Position numbers and translations under genes: made by a program | Shown here: positions 41,422-54,300 of the stretch, one piece after another | Position numbering within the stretch: the stretch's first letter is position 1 | Layout: the number at the start of each line of letters is the position of its first letter | Source of the DNA: Tetrahymena elliotti 4EA | Taxonomy: Eukaryota; Ciliophora; Oligohymenophorea; Hymenostomatida; Tetrahymenidae | NCBI GenBank assembly: GCA_000231825.2 | Contig: JH720325.1 | Coordinates: forward strand, 733,766-797,765 | Direction: 5' to 3' | DNA: 64,000 nt | The notes under the pieces: generated by a model | What the model saw: the letters and a program-made list of their open reading frames with translations, nothing else | Told to the model about the DNA's origin: nothing | The model's database searches: none

Positions 41422-44177
41422 TTTTTCTGAAATTATAAACTAATTAATATAAAAATAAAAAAAGCTAATTTCTATTGAGTTTAAATTTTTGAAATCATGA
41501 ATACCGTATTACCTTTTCACTAAAACTCTCTTTAAAGAAAGCTAAAAAAATTTTTATAGACAAATATGAAGACTTTTATACCTCAGGAAATACTGATCAG
41601 TTTTCTTAAAGAGGGAGAGGGTATACGGTAATTTGTATTTTTGTAATTATCAAAAATTTAATAAGTAAAAAATAATTGATTTTGTAGTTTGTTATTAAAA
41701 ATTAAAAAATTAAGTGATATTTATATGTTTTCACTTAAAATTAAAAATGAAGTTATATTTTTTATCAACTGTGGGAGATTTAAATAGATCAATCTTATCT
41801 CCAAGTTAATATTTTAGGCTCTCAAAAAATATAGTTAAGGCTTAATAGCTCATTTTTATTTTATTGATCTTCTTTTTCTAATCATGAATGATTTATCTTC
41901 TCATTTATTTAATTAATAGGTATTTGGAATTATTTTTGCTATATAAATTATATCATAAAATTTAAAATTTGTGTGGATAATCAAAAAGCTTTTACGATTT
42001 CCTATTATTGTTCCATTTATTTTTAAAAATTCATAATATTTTATTACATATCATCTAATACTTTTAAAAAATATGCAAATTAAAGTTTTTCATAATTGAA
42101 TCAATAAAACTTATCAAATTTCCAATTCTTTTATTTATTATCTAATAGAATTTTTTGTAAAAATTGTTAACTTTTTCTTAATCGCATAGGAGAATGTTTG
42201 CTTATAAAATGAGTTTAAGTAAAAGCTTTATTATGAAAAGTACTATCTGATAAAGTTTTCTAATTATTTTTAACTTCAAAAAATTAATCTAAAAAATTAT
42301 TATTCAAAAGCTATGTATGAACATAACATATGTATTAATTTTAATTTTTTTTTTGAAACAATTATTTTTTTCATTATTTTCTATGACATTTTGTCTTTTG
42401 GATTTTTAATTACAATTTTTTTGAAGAAATAATACAAAATTATTTAAATTTTTTTTAGGTTGTAAACAAAAAAAATTTGACCATATTTTCTAGTATATTA
42501 CTTGTAATGAGATCGCAATCATAATATTACACTTTAAACATTTAAAAATTATAACTTTTTTAGCAAATTCAAAGCTTTTATTAATTTTAAAATAATTCTC
42601 TATTGGTGATTGATTTTTTTAAGGATTTCAAATAGAGGCCCTAAGAATAATACTAAAATATTACATAAATCCCACAAAATATTTGATGAATTTTATTTTT
42701 CAAATTTGAATAGAAAATAATTATATAGGTTTCTATTTTAATCATATATTTTGAAATAGATAAATTTCTCTTGAATAAGTATAAAAACTTTTATTATTTA
42801 TTTCTTGAAACTGTTCCTTTGATAATTAATTTAGAAAATGAATTTGTACTTAAATAATATTTCATATTTTTTATCTCATTTTCATACCACAAATTAGTTT
42901 ATTTACTACCTTTTAATCCTATTGCTGAGTGAAAAAGTGGATACTATTATTTAAATTTTTCTACAATATTTCAATCATTAATTAAAAAATAAATCTTGTA
43001 ATATAGATTAGAAATCAATTTACAAAATAATCTGATCTTGATTATTAATTAATATGAATTTAATAATAATAGTTCCATGATAAAATAAATCTATTTGGTA
43101 GAAAGTCGAAAGAGAGAGACGATTTTAAAAGATTTATTTTTTATTTTAAGTACTTCAGTTCTTTAAGATTTCTTTGATTAAAATCTTGAAAGTAAAAAAA
43201 AAAAAAAAAATTAGAGTAACATATTTTCTAAATTTTCTAAGATAAATATATTTTAAAAATAGATTTAAATACTAAATTTATATGTAAATGAATGGAAATA
43301 AGCATAGTGGATTGGATAAATAGTAATATATTTTAAGGTAAACACTATTAGAAAAAGTAAAGAAAGAATTTTAAAAATATTGTAAGCTAATGATGAATCA
43401 TAAAGTGATTTCGAAGAAAAATTAGGTCGATAAAGATTTGGATGAGATATCAACATGAAAAAGTATTTGCAGAAATATGTATTAAAGATATGAAGATGAG
43501 AAAAGAGAGCATGCAAGAAATATATTAGATAAAAGTTGTTAAGATTAATTAGAGAAAGAATTTTTTGTATTTCTAAGATTATAGTTTATGGTATTTTTGT
43601 AATTTATATATTTTCCTTTATTATTAGTGTGAGAGAGAGAGAGAAAGAGGGTTTTTGATTTAGTCAATCATTATGGTTTTGGTAACTTAAATTACATGAT
43701 TTGTTTTTGAATTTTATTATTATTTGCTTTAGAATAGGCCGAGTATTTTTTTATTTAAATTAATTCAGAGAGGAGGAGGAAGAGCGAATTTAGAGACTAC
43801 TTTGGATTGATTATTTGTCTGTGTATCTTTCAATTTTTAATTAATTGCCAGGTAGGTAGTTAGGTTTATTGCTTGTATTTTAGTAAGGAAGGTAAGCAAG
43901 CAAGTAAATTTATTTGAATTTTTTGAATAAGCAATCAGCCTTGATTGTAAATTTTTTCTTAATATTTCTATTTACTGGCTAATTCTAGTCAAAATCCAAG
44001 AAATTTAAGCGTTTATTCTCCTCACTAACTCCTTAATTTTATTCTTTTTAATGATTTTTTAGTAATGGTATTTTTGTTTAGTTAGATAGATTTTATTTTA
44101 AATATTTTATTGTTCACTTATTTTCTTTTTTTCAAAAATGTATGTGTGAATGAATGTATGTAATGATATTTTATTTA
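41422..44177. other. Long AT-rich intergenic region with homopolymer and GA runs
   Basis: About 2.75 kb. A 60-codon frame at 41497-41679 is a weak small-ORF candidate; its other frame also looks protein-like near 41520-41620. A pure A-run lies near 43195-43210, GAGAGA-type runs near 43628-43645, and aggtaggtagttagg / aggtaagcaagcaagtaa tetranucleotide repeats near 43850-43905. No gene is called. Confidence 0.45.
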
Positions 44178-46010
44178 TCAGAATCTTCTAATAATTACAC
44201 CTTAGTTGAGTGATAAGATACCTTTTAAGGCTCTTTAAGTATATGCTTATCTCATGTTTTACTTTTGAGATTAGTTTTCTTCTGTTTGATGTTCTAATGA
44301 CTTAGATGAGGAGCTTTTACAACTTTTCTTTTTTTCTTCCTAGCTGTTCTAGTTGCTTTCACTAATAATAAGATCATATTCTGATTCTTAGTTTTTATTG
44401 CAATCGTCTTGATCTTGGTAAACTCCCAACATGTTGGAATTTTAGACGATTTAGCAACAGAACCTCTTGATGATATTTATGTATTGGATTTTTTCCTTGT
44501 TGGTTTCAATGAAGGAAGAGCAATCATTCTAATCAATCTAATTAAGATCTAAATTGAAACACAATTTATGAAGATAAATAGAAAAGGGGCTGTGGATTAA
44601 GTACTTTAAGGTACGCTCATTCAAATGAAGGAAGAGTAAGTTGTAATGATCGTGAGAGAAGAATTCTGTCTTTTTGTTATAATTTTTCATTTCTTTGGTG
44701 GATTGCTTAAGACGCATTATTAATTTTAAGAGAATGCCGTGAAGATATTGAGGAACGTCTAATTCAATTAAGTTCTTTTGTTAGAAAGTAGCGAGTAACT
44801 TGTACATAAAGAGCTTGTTTAAATTATGAAATTTAGAGTTAACCTTAATTGAGGGATTGCCTTGGGTATCTTCATCTTTTCCATTATTGAGATGACGTCT
44901 GTTTTTTCTATATTCTTTGATTTTTGAGAACACGATATCATCATTTTTGCAAAGACTTTGCTTGAGCTTGAATTATTTTCCGTATTGAGGAGCGAATATG
45001 AGTTCACCATTTTAAGAGAAAGTTGAGGTTTGCATAGTTTTAAAGGCGTCTTCAAGATCTTAGTTGAGCTAAAAATTATTAATTGGTTACTCAATTTAGG
45101 ATTCATCACAATCACTGCTAAGAATTTCATGTTCAAGCTCAGTATGACTTTGTATTTATTCATCTCCTTATTAGAAATGAATTATTTCTTATTTAATCTT
45201 TGGTTGAGCACTTTCATTTGCTGAAAAGGTAGTTGAACGAGATATAGAAATAGATGAGGAAGGTAATTAAATGAGCTTTAAAGAAGTGGTCATTGATGGA
45301 GTGCTGTAATTATTATTGGATTACTATTCTTTTTATTAATCATTCATAGAAAATTTAGCGCTGCTTGATAATTACTATTAGTTCTATACAGTATCAATAG
45401 TACTTTAAATTTGTTAAAATTCTGCTTGTTATTATAGTAATGGATTACTATTCATGTATTCTCCTTATTACTACTGATGATTGTAAATAACTTAAGGAGT
45501 ACTTTAAAAGTTAGCTTGTTATTAGTAAATTCTAGATTAGTTTTACATTTTTAAAAGCTCGTTTTATTAGTTGAATTCGCTATTAATAATCAATTATTGT
45601 AAATTTTCACGATTCAAGTTAGCTTGTTATTATTATTGCATAGAGAAAAACTGGTATTCTGAATTTTCATAAAACTATTACTTCTAGTTTTAAGGAACAA
45701 ATACTTACAGTTAAGCTATTTAAGGGTTTTGTCTCATCATCTAATTGTTTTAAACCCAGAACTGAGCTTCATTCTACTATTGTTAAAGTTATTACAGTTA
45801 TTAAAGAGTTATTTATTGGCTTGGTTAGACAATATTAGGAACAATTAAATTTGTTTGAAGGCAAGGAGAAGGGACCATCAAAGGAGTTAATCCATAACCT
45901 GAATTCAAGCATTATGAAAGAAGTGCCTAATCCATAGTAATTTAAGGAACTAATTGGTATGATTGACCAGAAATAGGCTGAGGATTGTTAAGAATAAATT
46001 AAGGGTGCAT
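44178..46010 (-). CDS. Gln-rich protein with a structured C-terminal half, unknown
   Basis: A single intronless frame of 610 residues, ATG 46010-46008 to TGA 44178-44180. Residues 1-300 are very Gln-rich with Asn, Tyr, Phe and Pro (runs such as QQITLQQLQQLQQQQN), low complexity and prion-like in composition. The C-terminal half is different: charged and helical. A core (HNLNKLFMYKLLATF, LDVPQYLHGILLKLIMRL, DHYNLLFLHLNERTLKYL) alternates hydrophobic and charged residues. An Asp/Glu- and Ser/Lys-rich tail ends the protein (SCKSSSSKS, QRALKGILSLNQG). No family is recognised. The opposite strand also stays open for long stretches because only TGA stops, but this strand has the biased, protein-like composition. 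Possible roles include RNA binding or transcription, a common setting for Q-rich tails; this is a guess. Confidence 0.75.
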
Positions 46011-48192
46011 TTTATTTAGATTACCAAATTTTAATTTTTTAATAATTAATTTAATTATATAATTAATCAGAGCTAAGATCTTAAGATTTATAATCTTGTT
46101 GATATTGATCAAAAAATAATTAATAACTAACCAGTTTTGGATTTCTTTTGTTAAAGATTATATGGCTTGGGAATAAAATTTGTTTGATTTTACTTTATAT
46201 TATTCATTTAATTAAGAATATTTTTCCTACGTAGTTAATTAAAAAATTAACTTATTGTAAATATAATGTATCAATTATTAGCAAACTATTTTTATATCTG
46301 TCTAATTAATTAAATGCCACATGAATGCACGAATGAATTATTTCAAATTTTTTTCTTGTATTTCAAACTTTTTATTCTTATTATCATTACTGATAAATAT
46401 TCATTACTTTCGAGGATATTAATAAATCAGTTCCACTTTTAGTAAACCAAGCTTAGAATTTAAGTTATTTCAACTACATGTTTGATAACCCCATTTTAAA
46501 TACATAAAAAAATGCCTAAATTTTAGTTACCCGAAAATACAAGGAAGATTATATATTTGATTAGTCTGGGTTTTGTAAATAGTATTATATTTTATCAAAA
46601 TTAAAAAGTCTTTCCAAAACCAGATTACCAACCCGTTCGTTCGTTCTACCTAATTATATGTATATTTTTCATGCACTCTTAATTTTAATAGTAAAAATTT
46701 TAAGTAAAAACATAAAATTTCAAATAATATTTTTGACTAAACCTCCGTCGCTTCAAAAAAATGATTTTTTTACTTCAATTAAACAACCCATTTGTTCTTT
46801 TTTTCTGCTCACTTTTTATCTAGTAAAATAGAAGATTTTTTACTCATTCAATTCAAGCAATTTTATATTCATTTAATTAAGACAATTTTCTATTCATTTA
46901 ATTAATGCAATTTTGTATTATCTCATATGAATGAATGAATTTATTCAAAGTTAAAAAAATTATTTGAGTAAAGCAAAGCGAATGAGTTATTAATGAATTG
47001 AATGCAGAATTAATTTACAAATTGCTATTGTTTTTATCATATACAATATATACAATAATTATGCTTTTACGCAAAGACAAATAAATAAAGGAAAATGGAA
47101 TTAAAAATATTTACATTTGGTTTATGGTTAATAGCTTTTGAGTAAGCGACATGTAGATACTTTGCGTTATTAAATTAAGTTATTCAACCCTCTGAATGAC
47201 GAGTAATTAAATTATTTTTAAAAAAATCAGTTAGTACTTGCTAATAAAATTTATTAATTAGAGAACTTATATTCAAAATATAAACATCAGTTCAAGCGCT
47301 TTCTTTCATTCATGTATAGTAAAAATAAATTAACTTTTTTAATCTTCAGATTAAGCTGGTACTTTTTTACAGGTATAAATGAAAAATCAAATTAAATTTC
47401 TTCTTGAACAAAAAACTCCCCTAAAAATGTTGTTAATTTATGAATACTTATAAATTTTTTCTTGATTACTAAATATGGAGTTATGGCTGGTTGATAAATT
47501 TAATTGTATAATTAATTTAGATTATTTATTTTTACTCTAGCTTAAACTAATAAAAGAAATAAAAACTAGGCAAACAATATTTCTATTAACAATAACAATG
47601 ATATTTATATTAATGTTTTTAATTAGAATTAATTAAATGAATAAGCAAGAGGAATGAATGAATGAAGTATATACTTATTTGTACTTGAATTTATTGGATA
47701 CGGAAGGATGAATAATACTTAACTAAATCAATGAAAAAATTTTAAAATTTATAATAAATTTCTTCAAATAATATTTAATTCATTGGTCATAGCTAATACT
47801 CAATTTTATTATGTATATTATAATAATAATTAAAACCTATTTAATTTCTTAACTCTCCTTTCTTAATTAATCTCTCTTCATTTTACATAAGAAAATTCGA
47901 GAAGAAGGTCTTTCATTCAATTTTACAAGAGACCTTATAGGTATATATATGAACAAAACTAAATGAGAATATGCAGAGATAGTTAAATATTTAAAAGGAA
48001 CTATTTACACAAGCAGATACTTACATATAAACAAACATTTTACTTTTATAAATAGTCTTTAGAAATATAGTTTTACTTTTTTTAGCTTTATAATGGATTT
48101 TTGGTTATTTATTATTCATTGATAACTATGGCAAAAATCTAACAATTTTTGTATTTTTCATTCCTAATCTTAACTCTACACTTAAATTCTTA
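46011..48192. other. AT-rich intergenic DNA with short tetranucleotide repeats
   Basis: About 2.2 kb. Many AATG/TTCA-type short repeats (for example aatgaatgaat near 46928 and 47655) are seen. A 34-residue ORF at 47095-47199 starts like a signal peptide but is too short to call. No RNA gene is recognised. Confidence 0.45.
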
Positions 48193-48471
48193 TCAGTTTT
48201 TGCTATCTAAAGCTTCTTTGAAATTATTAAGTTCAACCATAACTTATTGCAACGAGTTTTGCTTTTAAATAAAACATTTATTCAAGCATACTTTTTCTTG
48301 ATCAGATAAATCAGGATTTTTGAGTTCTTTTAAAATGCATTTATTAGTACAGTTCTTATAAATTGATATTAAATTTAACTGATTAATCTAAACCATGATT
48401 GACTTAAAATGTTCATTTTGCTATTGCTTATTAATTTTTTGTTGAAGTAAATATTCGTTTTATTGAGACAT
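48193..48471 (-). CDS. Small TIM chaperone (Tim8/9/10/13 family)
   Basis: An intronless 92-residue frame, ATG 48471-48469 to TGA 48193-48195. It shows the twin CX3C signature of the mitochondrial small TIM family: C41-TNK-C45 and C62-LNK-C66, with 16 residues between the pairs. LSDQEKVCLNKC matches the consensus before the second pair. Helices flank both sides (residues 1-38 and 67-92, Gln/Lys-rich), as in the family fold, and total length is typical (80-100). Known: six-membered small TIM rings escort hydrophobic carrier and beta-barrel precursors across the intermembrane space. The cysteines form two disulfides by the MIA pathway. Which paralogue this is cannot be told by eye. Confidence 0.85.
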
Positions 48472-50186
48472 CTTTTTTTATTAGTGGAATATTCTAAAAA
48501 GGATACTATCTTTCTATTGCTTGATATTTAAAAATTTATTAATTTATTTATTTATGATCAAATATGTTTGTTTGTTTGATTTATTTATTGATTCATAACC
48601 TAGTATTATCAAAACTTTTTTTCAAACATAAATCTATACTTTTTTTCAAAACATTAAAATTATTTCAGAATTTTTTATTTTAAAAAAAAATTAAATTTAT
48701 TTTTTACTTTAAAAATAATTTTAAAAAAAATGAGAAAATTAGTTACAAATCGCTTTATTTAATTTTTAAAAATTAATAAAATTTAATTAAATTCATTTTT
48801 CTAAATGTTTTATCAGAAAAGAATAAAACTTTTAAAAATAAAAAATGTTATCATGTAGGCTATTTTTGGCAGTAAAAGTTAAAATTGGTGTTCGATTCTC
48901 AAAAAACTTAAAAAGGAATCTAATTTGTTATACCGACCAGCTTTTTTAAGTAAAAAGCTCTATTTAATTTGGCCAGCCTTATTGGTGGGAAAAGTAGTTT
49001 TATAAATCAGATGGCTAAATTAAAAAAAAGTGAAATTAATATTTAATAAAGTAAGTATTCAAATTTATTATAAAAATTCCAAGTTCTTGAATCTGTAACA
49101 ATCAACACACACTGTCTCTATTTATGAAATGAAAACAAATATTTCCTTAAAATACTGTTAAAAAATTCATTCAATAATCTAATTTTAATATATTTTAGGG
49201 TAAACATAATCAATAAATGTAATTCGTTTTTCATATTTTGCTACAACTCTTTAGATCATGTAAACACAACATTTTTTATCAGAACTCTTTAATTATTTTG
49301 AAATAATTAAATACAAAATTTAAATATGATATTAAGTACAATTTCTCGACTTCTAAAAAAATGAAATTTATTTTTTTTAAATCCCTTATTGACTAAAAAT
49401 TTATTCTTAGGCACATTCGCATACGCAGGATCAACAAAGTTTTTTCTTTTTCATATGAATTTCGATAGTAATTCATCTAATTTAAAAATACAAGATAAAA
49501 ATGAAATACTTAATCAAAAGGCAATAAATTGAAATTAGTTTGCCTAAAGAAAATGATTTTTATTTATATTATTTGAATTACTATGAATGTTTAAACATCT
49601 AAGCAATTAATCATTTATAATTCTAAACTGAGTAAGTAGATTTCTAAATCGCATTCTAGAATAGCTCTTCTTTCTTTCTTACATTTGAAATAAGTCATTT
49701 TTGTATCTAGTCTTTATGTGAAGAGAGGAAACATGAGGTATGAAACAGATAGGTTAGATCCTTTTAGTATTTTGCTTTTCAACTAATTTTGAATTGAACT
49801 AGAGATTAACATTCATCTTCAAAAATGTTTTAATTTAAATTCAGATAAGGCTTTATTTTGTTCTCTCACTGATGAATTTAAGTTTTAAAAATGATGATAA
49901 AATGGAAGACATGAAAATTTATTTAAATATCCAGCAGTTCCTTTCGACAAAAGGAAAATAGGAAAAACTGAATAAACGAAAAAGATATTTGAAGATATTT
50001 CTTAAAAAAATAATGAGAGAATAAATTATATTTAAGAGATATTTTGGTTAACATACTTTTTCTTGTGTAAATTGATGTATGAGTGAATGTTATACTTTAA
50101 ATACTTTTGATTTTAGTTAAATTATTAGTTCTTAATATATATTTAAACAAATAATATTAATAAAAAGTGCTTTCGTTTTTTAAATT
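48472..50186. other. AT-rich intergenic DNA with a possible pol III-type element
   Basis: About 1.7 kb. A less A/T-rich patch at about 48850-49010 carries a B-box-like GTTCGATTC (48889-48897). A hairpin (AGCTTTTTT ... AAAAAGCT) and a T-run follow near 48939-48959. This could be a small RNA gene or chance. Nothing else is recognised. Confidence 0.35.
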
Positions 50187-51344
50187 ATGAAGAACTTTTG
50201 TTGCTATTCTCTATTAGGGCTGCTAATTGCTTGCGTTGCTGTCTACTTTATTGATACAGAAGATGAAATCTTTTGGCTCAAGCCCTTTAGTGAGAGAATG
50301 GAAATCTAAAATTATCCTCATTAAACTCATTATTTTATTACTGAAGATAATTGGAATATAACCATATTCAGAATCGCTGCAAAGGGATCTCACCAAACAG
50401 CTTTTAAACCAGGTTATAAGGCTAAGCCTATTATTCTTATCCCTCAGCTTCTGAATTGCATAGATTCTTATGTAATTAATGATGAAGAGTTATCTCCTGC
50501 CTTTATTTTAGCTAATGCTGGCTTCGATGTTTGGCTTATTACTAATAGAGGTTCTGAATATTCACCTAACTTAGATAAAGTGGAAGAAGAATACTCTTTC
50601 CATGAAATGGGATACTATGATCTGTCTACAGCTTTTGATTATGTCCACAAAGTAACTAACTAAAAAGTTAGTAGCTTAGGCCATTCTCAAGGAGCAAATG
50701 TTCTATTAGTTGCCCTTTCTGAAAAAAGATTAAGACATGTAGATAAAATTTTCATTATAGCTCCAGGTACTCATATTAAATCTGCTAAATACTTCACTGA
50801 TTGGCTAGCTAAGTCAGACCTTCCAGAAAATCTATACAAATCTTAGAAATAAGTAGGAAGCAAAACAAGATTCGGAAATAAAATGAGTAAATATACACCA
50901 TTTATTTCTAGAACAATAACTCTATTCTTTTGTGATGGCTGGGAAAGTGAACTTAACATGAAGAACGTTTTTAGAATTGCTTCCCATGATCTATAACCTA
51001 CTTCTACTAAAAACTTATTACACTGGGCTCAGCTTAAAAGATTAGGAGGTTTCTATAAATTTGATTATGGTTAGGAAAAGAATTTGTAAATATATAAATA
51101 ACCCACTCCTCCAGAGTATGATTTATCTAACATAACTGAAAGCATCCACATTTTTCATGGTATTCATGATTTGCTAACAACCAGAGAAGACATAATGATA
51201 CTTTACAATACCTTGAAAAATGGTAAAGCCAAAAATGTAACCTACTAAGAATATGAGAAATCAGGCCACATTAGTTTTGTTTTAGGAAAGAGTGCAGAAT
51301 ACACTAAGGATCTCATTAGAATCTTAAATGAGGACTCAAATTGA
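50187..51344 (+). CDS. Secreted/lysosomal acid-lipase-like alpha/beta hydrolase
   Basis: A single intronless frame of 385 residues, ATG 50187 to TGA 51342-51344. The N-terminus is a signal peptide or signal anchor (FCCYSLLGLLIACVAVYFI). A PF04083-type lipase lead-in follows (FITEDNWNITIFRI). IPQLLNCIDSYVINDEELSP and GFDVWLITNRGSEYS match the acid/gastric lipase block GYDVWLGNSRG. The nucleophile elbow is GHSQG at residues 165-169, the usual lipase form. The charge relay is completed by Asp in GIHDLLT and His in SGHISFV. YYDLSTAFDYV corresponds to the YDLPA block of the family. Known: these enzymes cleave cholesteryl esters and triglycerides in lysosomes or secretions. A digestive lysosomal lipase is inferred. 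Usual family length is about 390-420. Confidence 0.88.
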
Positions 51345-54300
51345 AGTAAATGCCACCTAACTACCTACCTATTATATTCTTCAATAATAATGAATAGCTA
51401 AGTCATCTATTTTACTTTGTAATTTATATCCAAGCTTCATTAATTTTGATATTTTTAAAAAAATTGAAAATGATTATTTTTTATTGAGTTTACCAAAAAT
51501 ATTTCATAAAAATTATTAGAAAATCCATATGTAAATTATTTTTTTTACCTTTAAAGCAAATGTAATCTTCCTGGTAAACATTAAACATTTTTATTAGATA
51601 TTAAAATTCAGTTTTACTGGTTAATTCAATCAATTATTATACCTGAAAGTCTTGAACAAAAGATTGAATTTCTGAGTAATTCCACTTCAGGAAAATAAAG
51701 ACTTACTAACTATCAAATTAATTAAAATCTATAAATTTCCTATTAAATGATTGAAAGAAGTAAAGTTTTGTCTACATCAGAAGATTTACTGTAAATATCA
51801 CAATTTTTTCTAATTAATAATACTTGAATTTAGCTTTTTGTTCACATAATTTTTTTATTTACCATTCAATCTCTTTCAACCTAAAAATACATAAATTTAT
51901 ATTATTTATTTTAATAGAAAGAATTTAATATAAAAATCCAAAAATTTATCTTATTTATTTAAATAGAAAAAAATTAATCACTATAAAAGCTCATCTTTAA
52001 ATAACTAAAAAATTTAAAACTAACCTCCTATCAAAATGTAAAAAATCCATCAATACTTAAAAAAAAAATTAAGTAATATGATAGAAATAGCTGACTGGAT
52101 AGATATTTTATTTCAAGTAAAAATTTATTTGATCATTAATTTTCCTCAATTTTATAATGATTTGTAAAAAGTGTAAGAAAATGCTCAATCAAGCTAAACA
52201 AAAAATGTTTTATGTCTTTGCTTATTAAAAAGAAATGTAACAAACAATAAAGTTTAGAAGAAATAATACATTTTTTTTCCAATTTTTATTTTAATAAAAA
52301 GAAAAGCAGAATGCAAAGAAATAAAATTTCATTAATATTGTAAATATTTATTCAATATTTTATTAAAATAATCAACTCTTTTTGAAAGATCAAAAGTAAA
52401 AAAAAAGAAATAGAAATAGAAAATAGATTTAGCGTTATAAAAATAAAATAATAACTTTGAGTTTTTATATTTGATTAAACTATAATTTTATTTCTGTTTA
52501 GGGTTAAAAAATATTTTAGGCTGATTTAAAGTCTTTTTAGCTTTTTATTATATCTACCAAAACAATTGCTTTTAAATACTTCAAAGATTAATTTATTTGA
52601 AATTCTAACACTCTTATTTTGAAAAAATATTTTACTCTAAAATATTTAAAAGTAATTTAAAAATAATTTCAAAAAACAAAAAGAATGATTATCCCTCTTC
52701 AATAAATATCTTTAAAAAATACTTTTGAAACGAATTTGAAAAGTTATAAATAGTGCTAGAAAAACAATTTTGGAATTGAGCTATAAGTTAAGAAAAACTA
52801 GATAATTACATTCTGAGATAAATAAACATCTAGAGAAATTTGGAAGAAGTAATAGACTTATCATTTTATTCAAGAATTAAATTATCATTAATAGATTAGT
52901 TGTTTACTGGTAAAAAAATAATTTAAGGGGTAAGTCTTAATTTTCTAATTTGAAAAAATTTATCAGCAAGCTATATTAAAATTTTTTTTTTCCCATTAAT
53001 TAAATTTAACTTACAAATTACATCTATAGAGTTTATAAAGAAATTAAATTTAAAATTTTTAATAAAGTAATAAGAAGCTTACGCATTTTTCAATAGGTAT
53101 TTGATGATTTTTTTTCCTAATTAAATTTGACTTGTTTACTTTACATTAATTTTCAATTATTAAAAATGATAATATTCGTATTATAAAAATAAAACCTTTG
53201 GATATTAATCAATAAAAATTTAGATTACAAAATTAAAAAAATTGGATTTTCAAACTTATTTTTAGAAGAACAACGACATTTTTTTAAAACAAAAAAAATA
53301 TGAAAATAAACACAAAATATTGCGCTTTAAAAAAAAATACTATTTACTAGTCTGCAATTAAAGATGGTAAATATGAATTAAAATCGTTAAGGGCATTTCT
53401 ATATATTACTTTCTTAACATGTTATACACGCACATTAAGAAATAAAAACATTTAAGATGACATATTTCTTTATAAATGTGTAAGATCAAATTTTGAATTT
53501 TGAATGTAATGAAATTTCGTGATTTTAATTACTAGCTCATTATTTTATCTAATAATATAATCAAATATTAATTCAATTCTTTTACAAGTGAGCTTCAAAG
53601 CAATTTATTCCTAACTCATACTTGAACTCAAAAAAAAGTATTAACATGAAATAAGTCTTTAATTTAGCAATTTTAAAAAAAGCCAGCTATCTCAGGTTGA
53701 ATTTATATTCTCTTCATTCTGTATTTGTCAATAAAATTTAGACTATTTCTATCTTTTTCAGTCTAGTTATATTATTTTAAGGTAATTCAAAGATAATCAT
53801 TAGAAATATTATAAATCTAATATATGTCTTTGAAAATTGAGCTATTCTAGGTTTCTTGCTAAATTAAAGAGAAAGAAGCTAAAAATTAACAAAAACACTT
53901 TTTTAGTAACTACTTTGAAGTATTTAAAGGTTTTTTTAGCCCCTTAAAAATCAATTAAATATGAATTTTCTTAATAAATTCTCTGTAAATACAAAACAAT
54001 CCAAAAAATTTTCCAATCAGAAAAATTCTTTTTTACATTAATTCTGTAATATACTTAAGACAATTCTTTTAAAATTCAAAATAAATTAGTATCAAATTCA
54101 TTTTATTATACTACATACTTACAAAGTTAAATCTACAAATTCTTCAAAACTTCCAAATTAAAAAAATTTGTCTATTCCAGATTTTCTTGTTTTACAAAAT
54201 GTTTGTTTTTTTGTCAGATCTTCAAATGTATATTTTTAAATGTAATTTAAAAAAGAATCTTACAAATTTAAGCATAGATTAAAGTATTTAGTATTCTAGC

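Noticed and set aside
41497..41679. 60-residue ORF after the 40655-41421 gene
   Set aside because: Two competing frames look equally protein-like and neither has a supported start or splice; left as a note only.
43265..43516. Minus-strand 83-codon ORF
   Set aside because: His/Tyr/Phe/Ile-only composition in low-complexity spacer; no coding support.
44440..46000. Protein-like plus-strand readings around 44440-44830 and 45700-46000
   Set aside because: With only TGA as stop, the antisense of a Q-rich gene stays open. The minus-strand frame is continuous for 610 residues and has the right composition.
47095..47199. 34-residue ORF with a signal-like start
   Set aside because: Too short and isolated to support.
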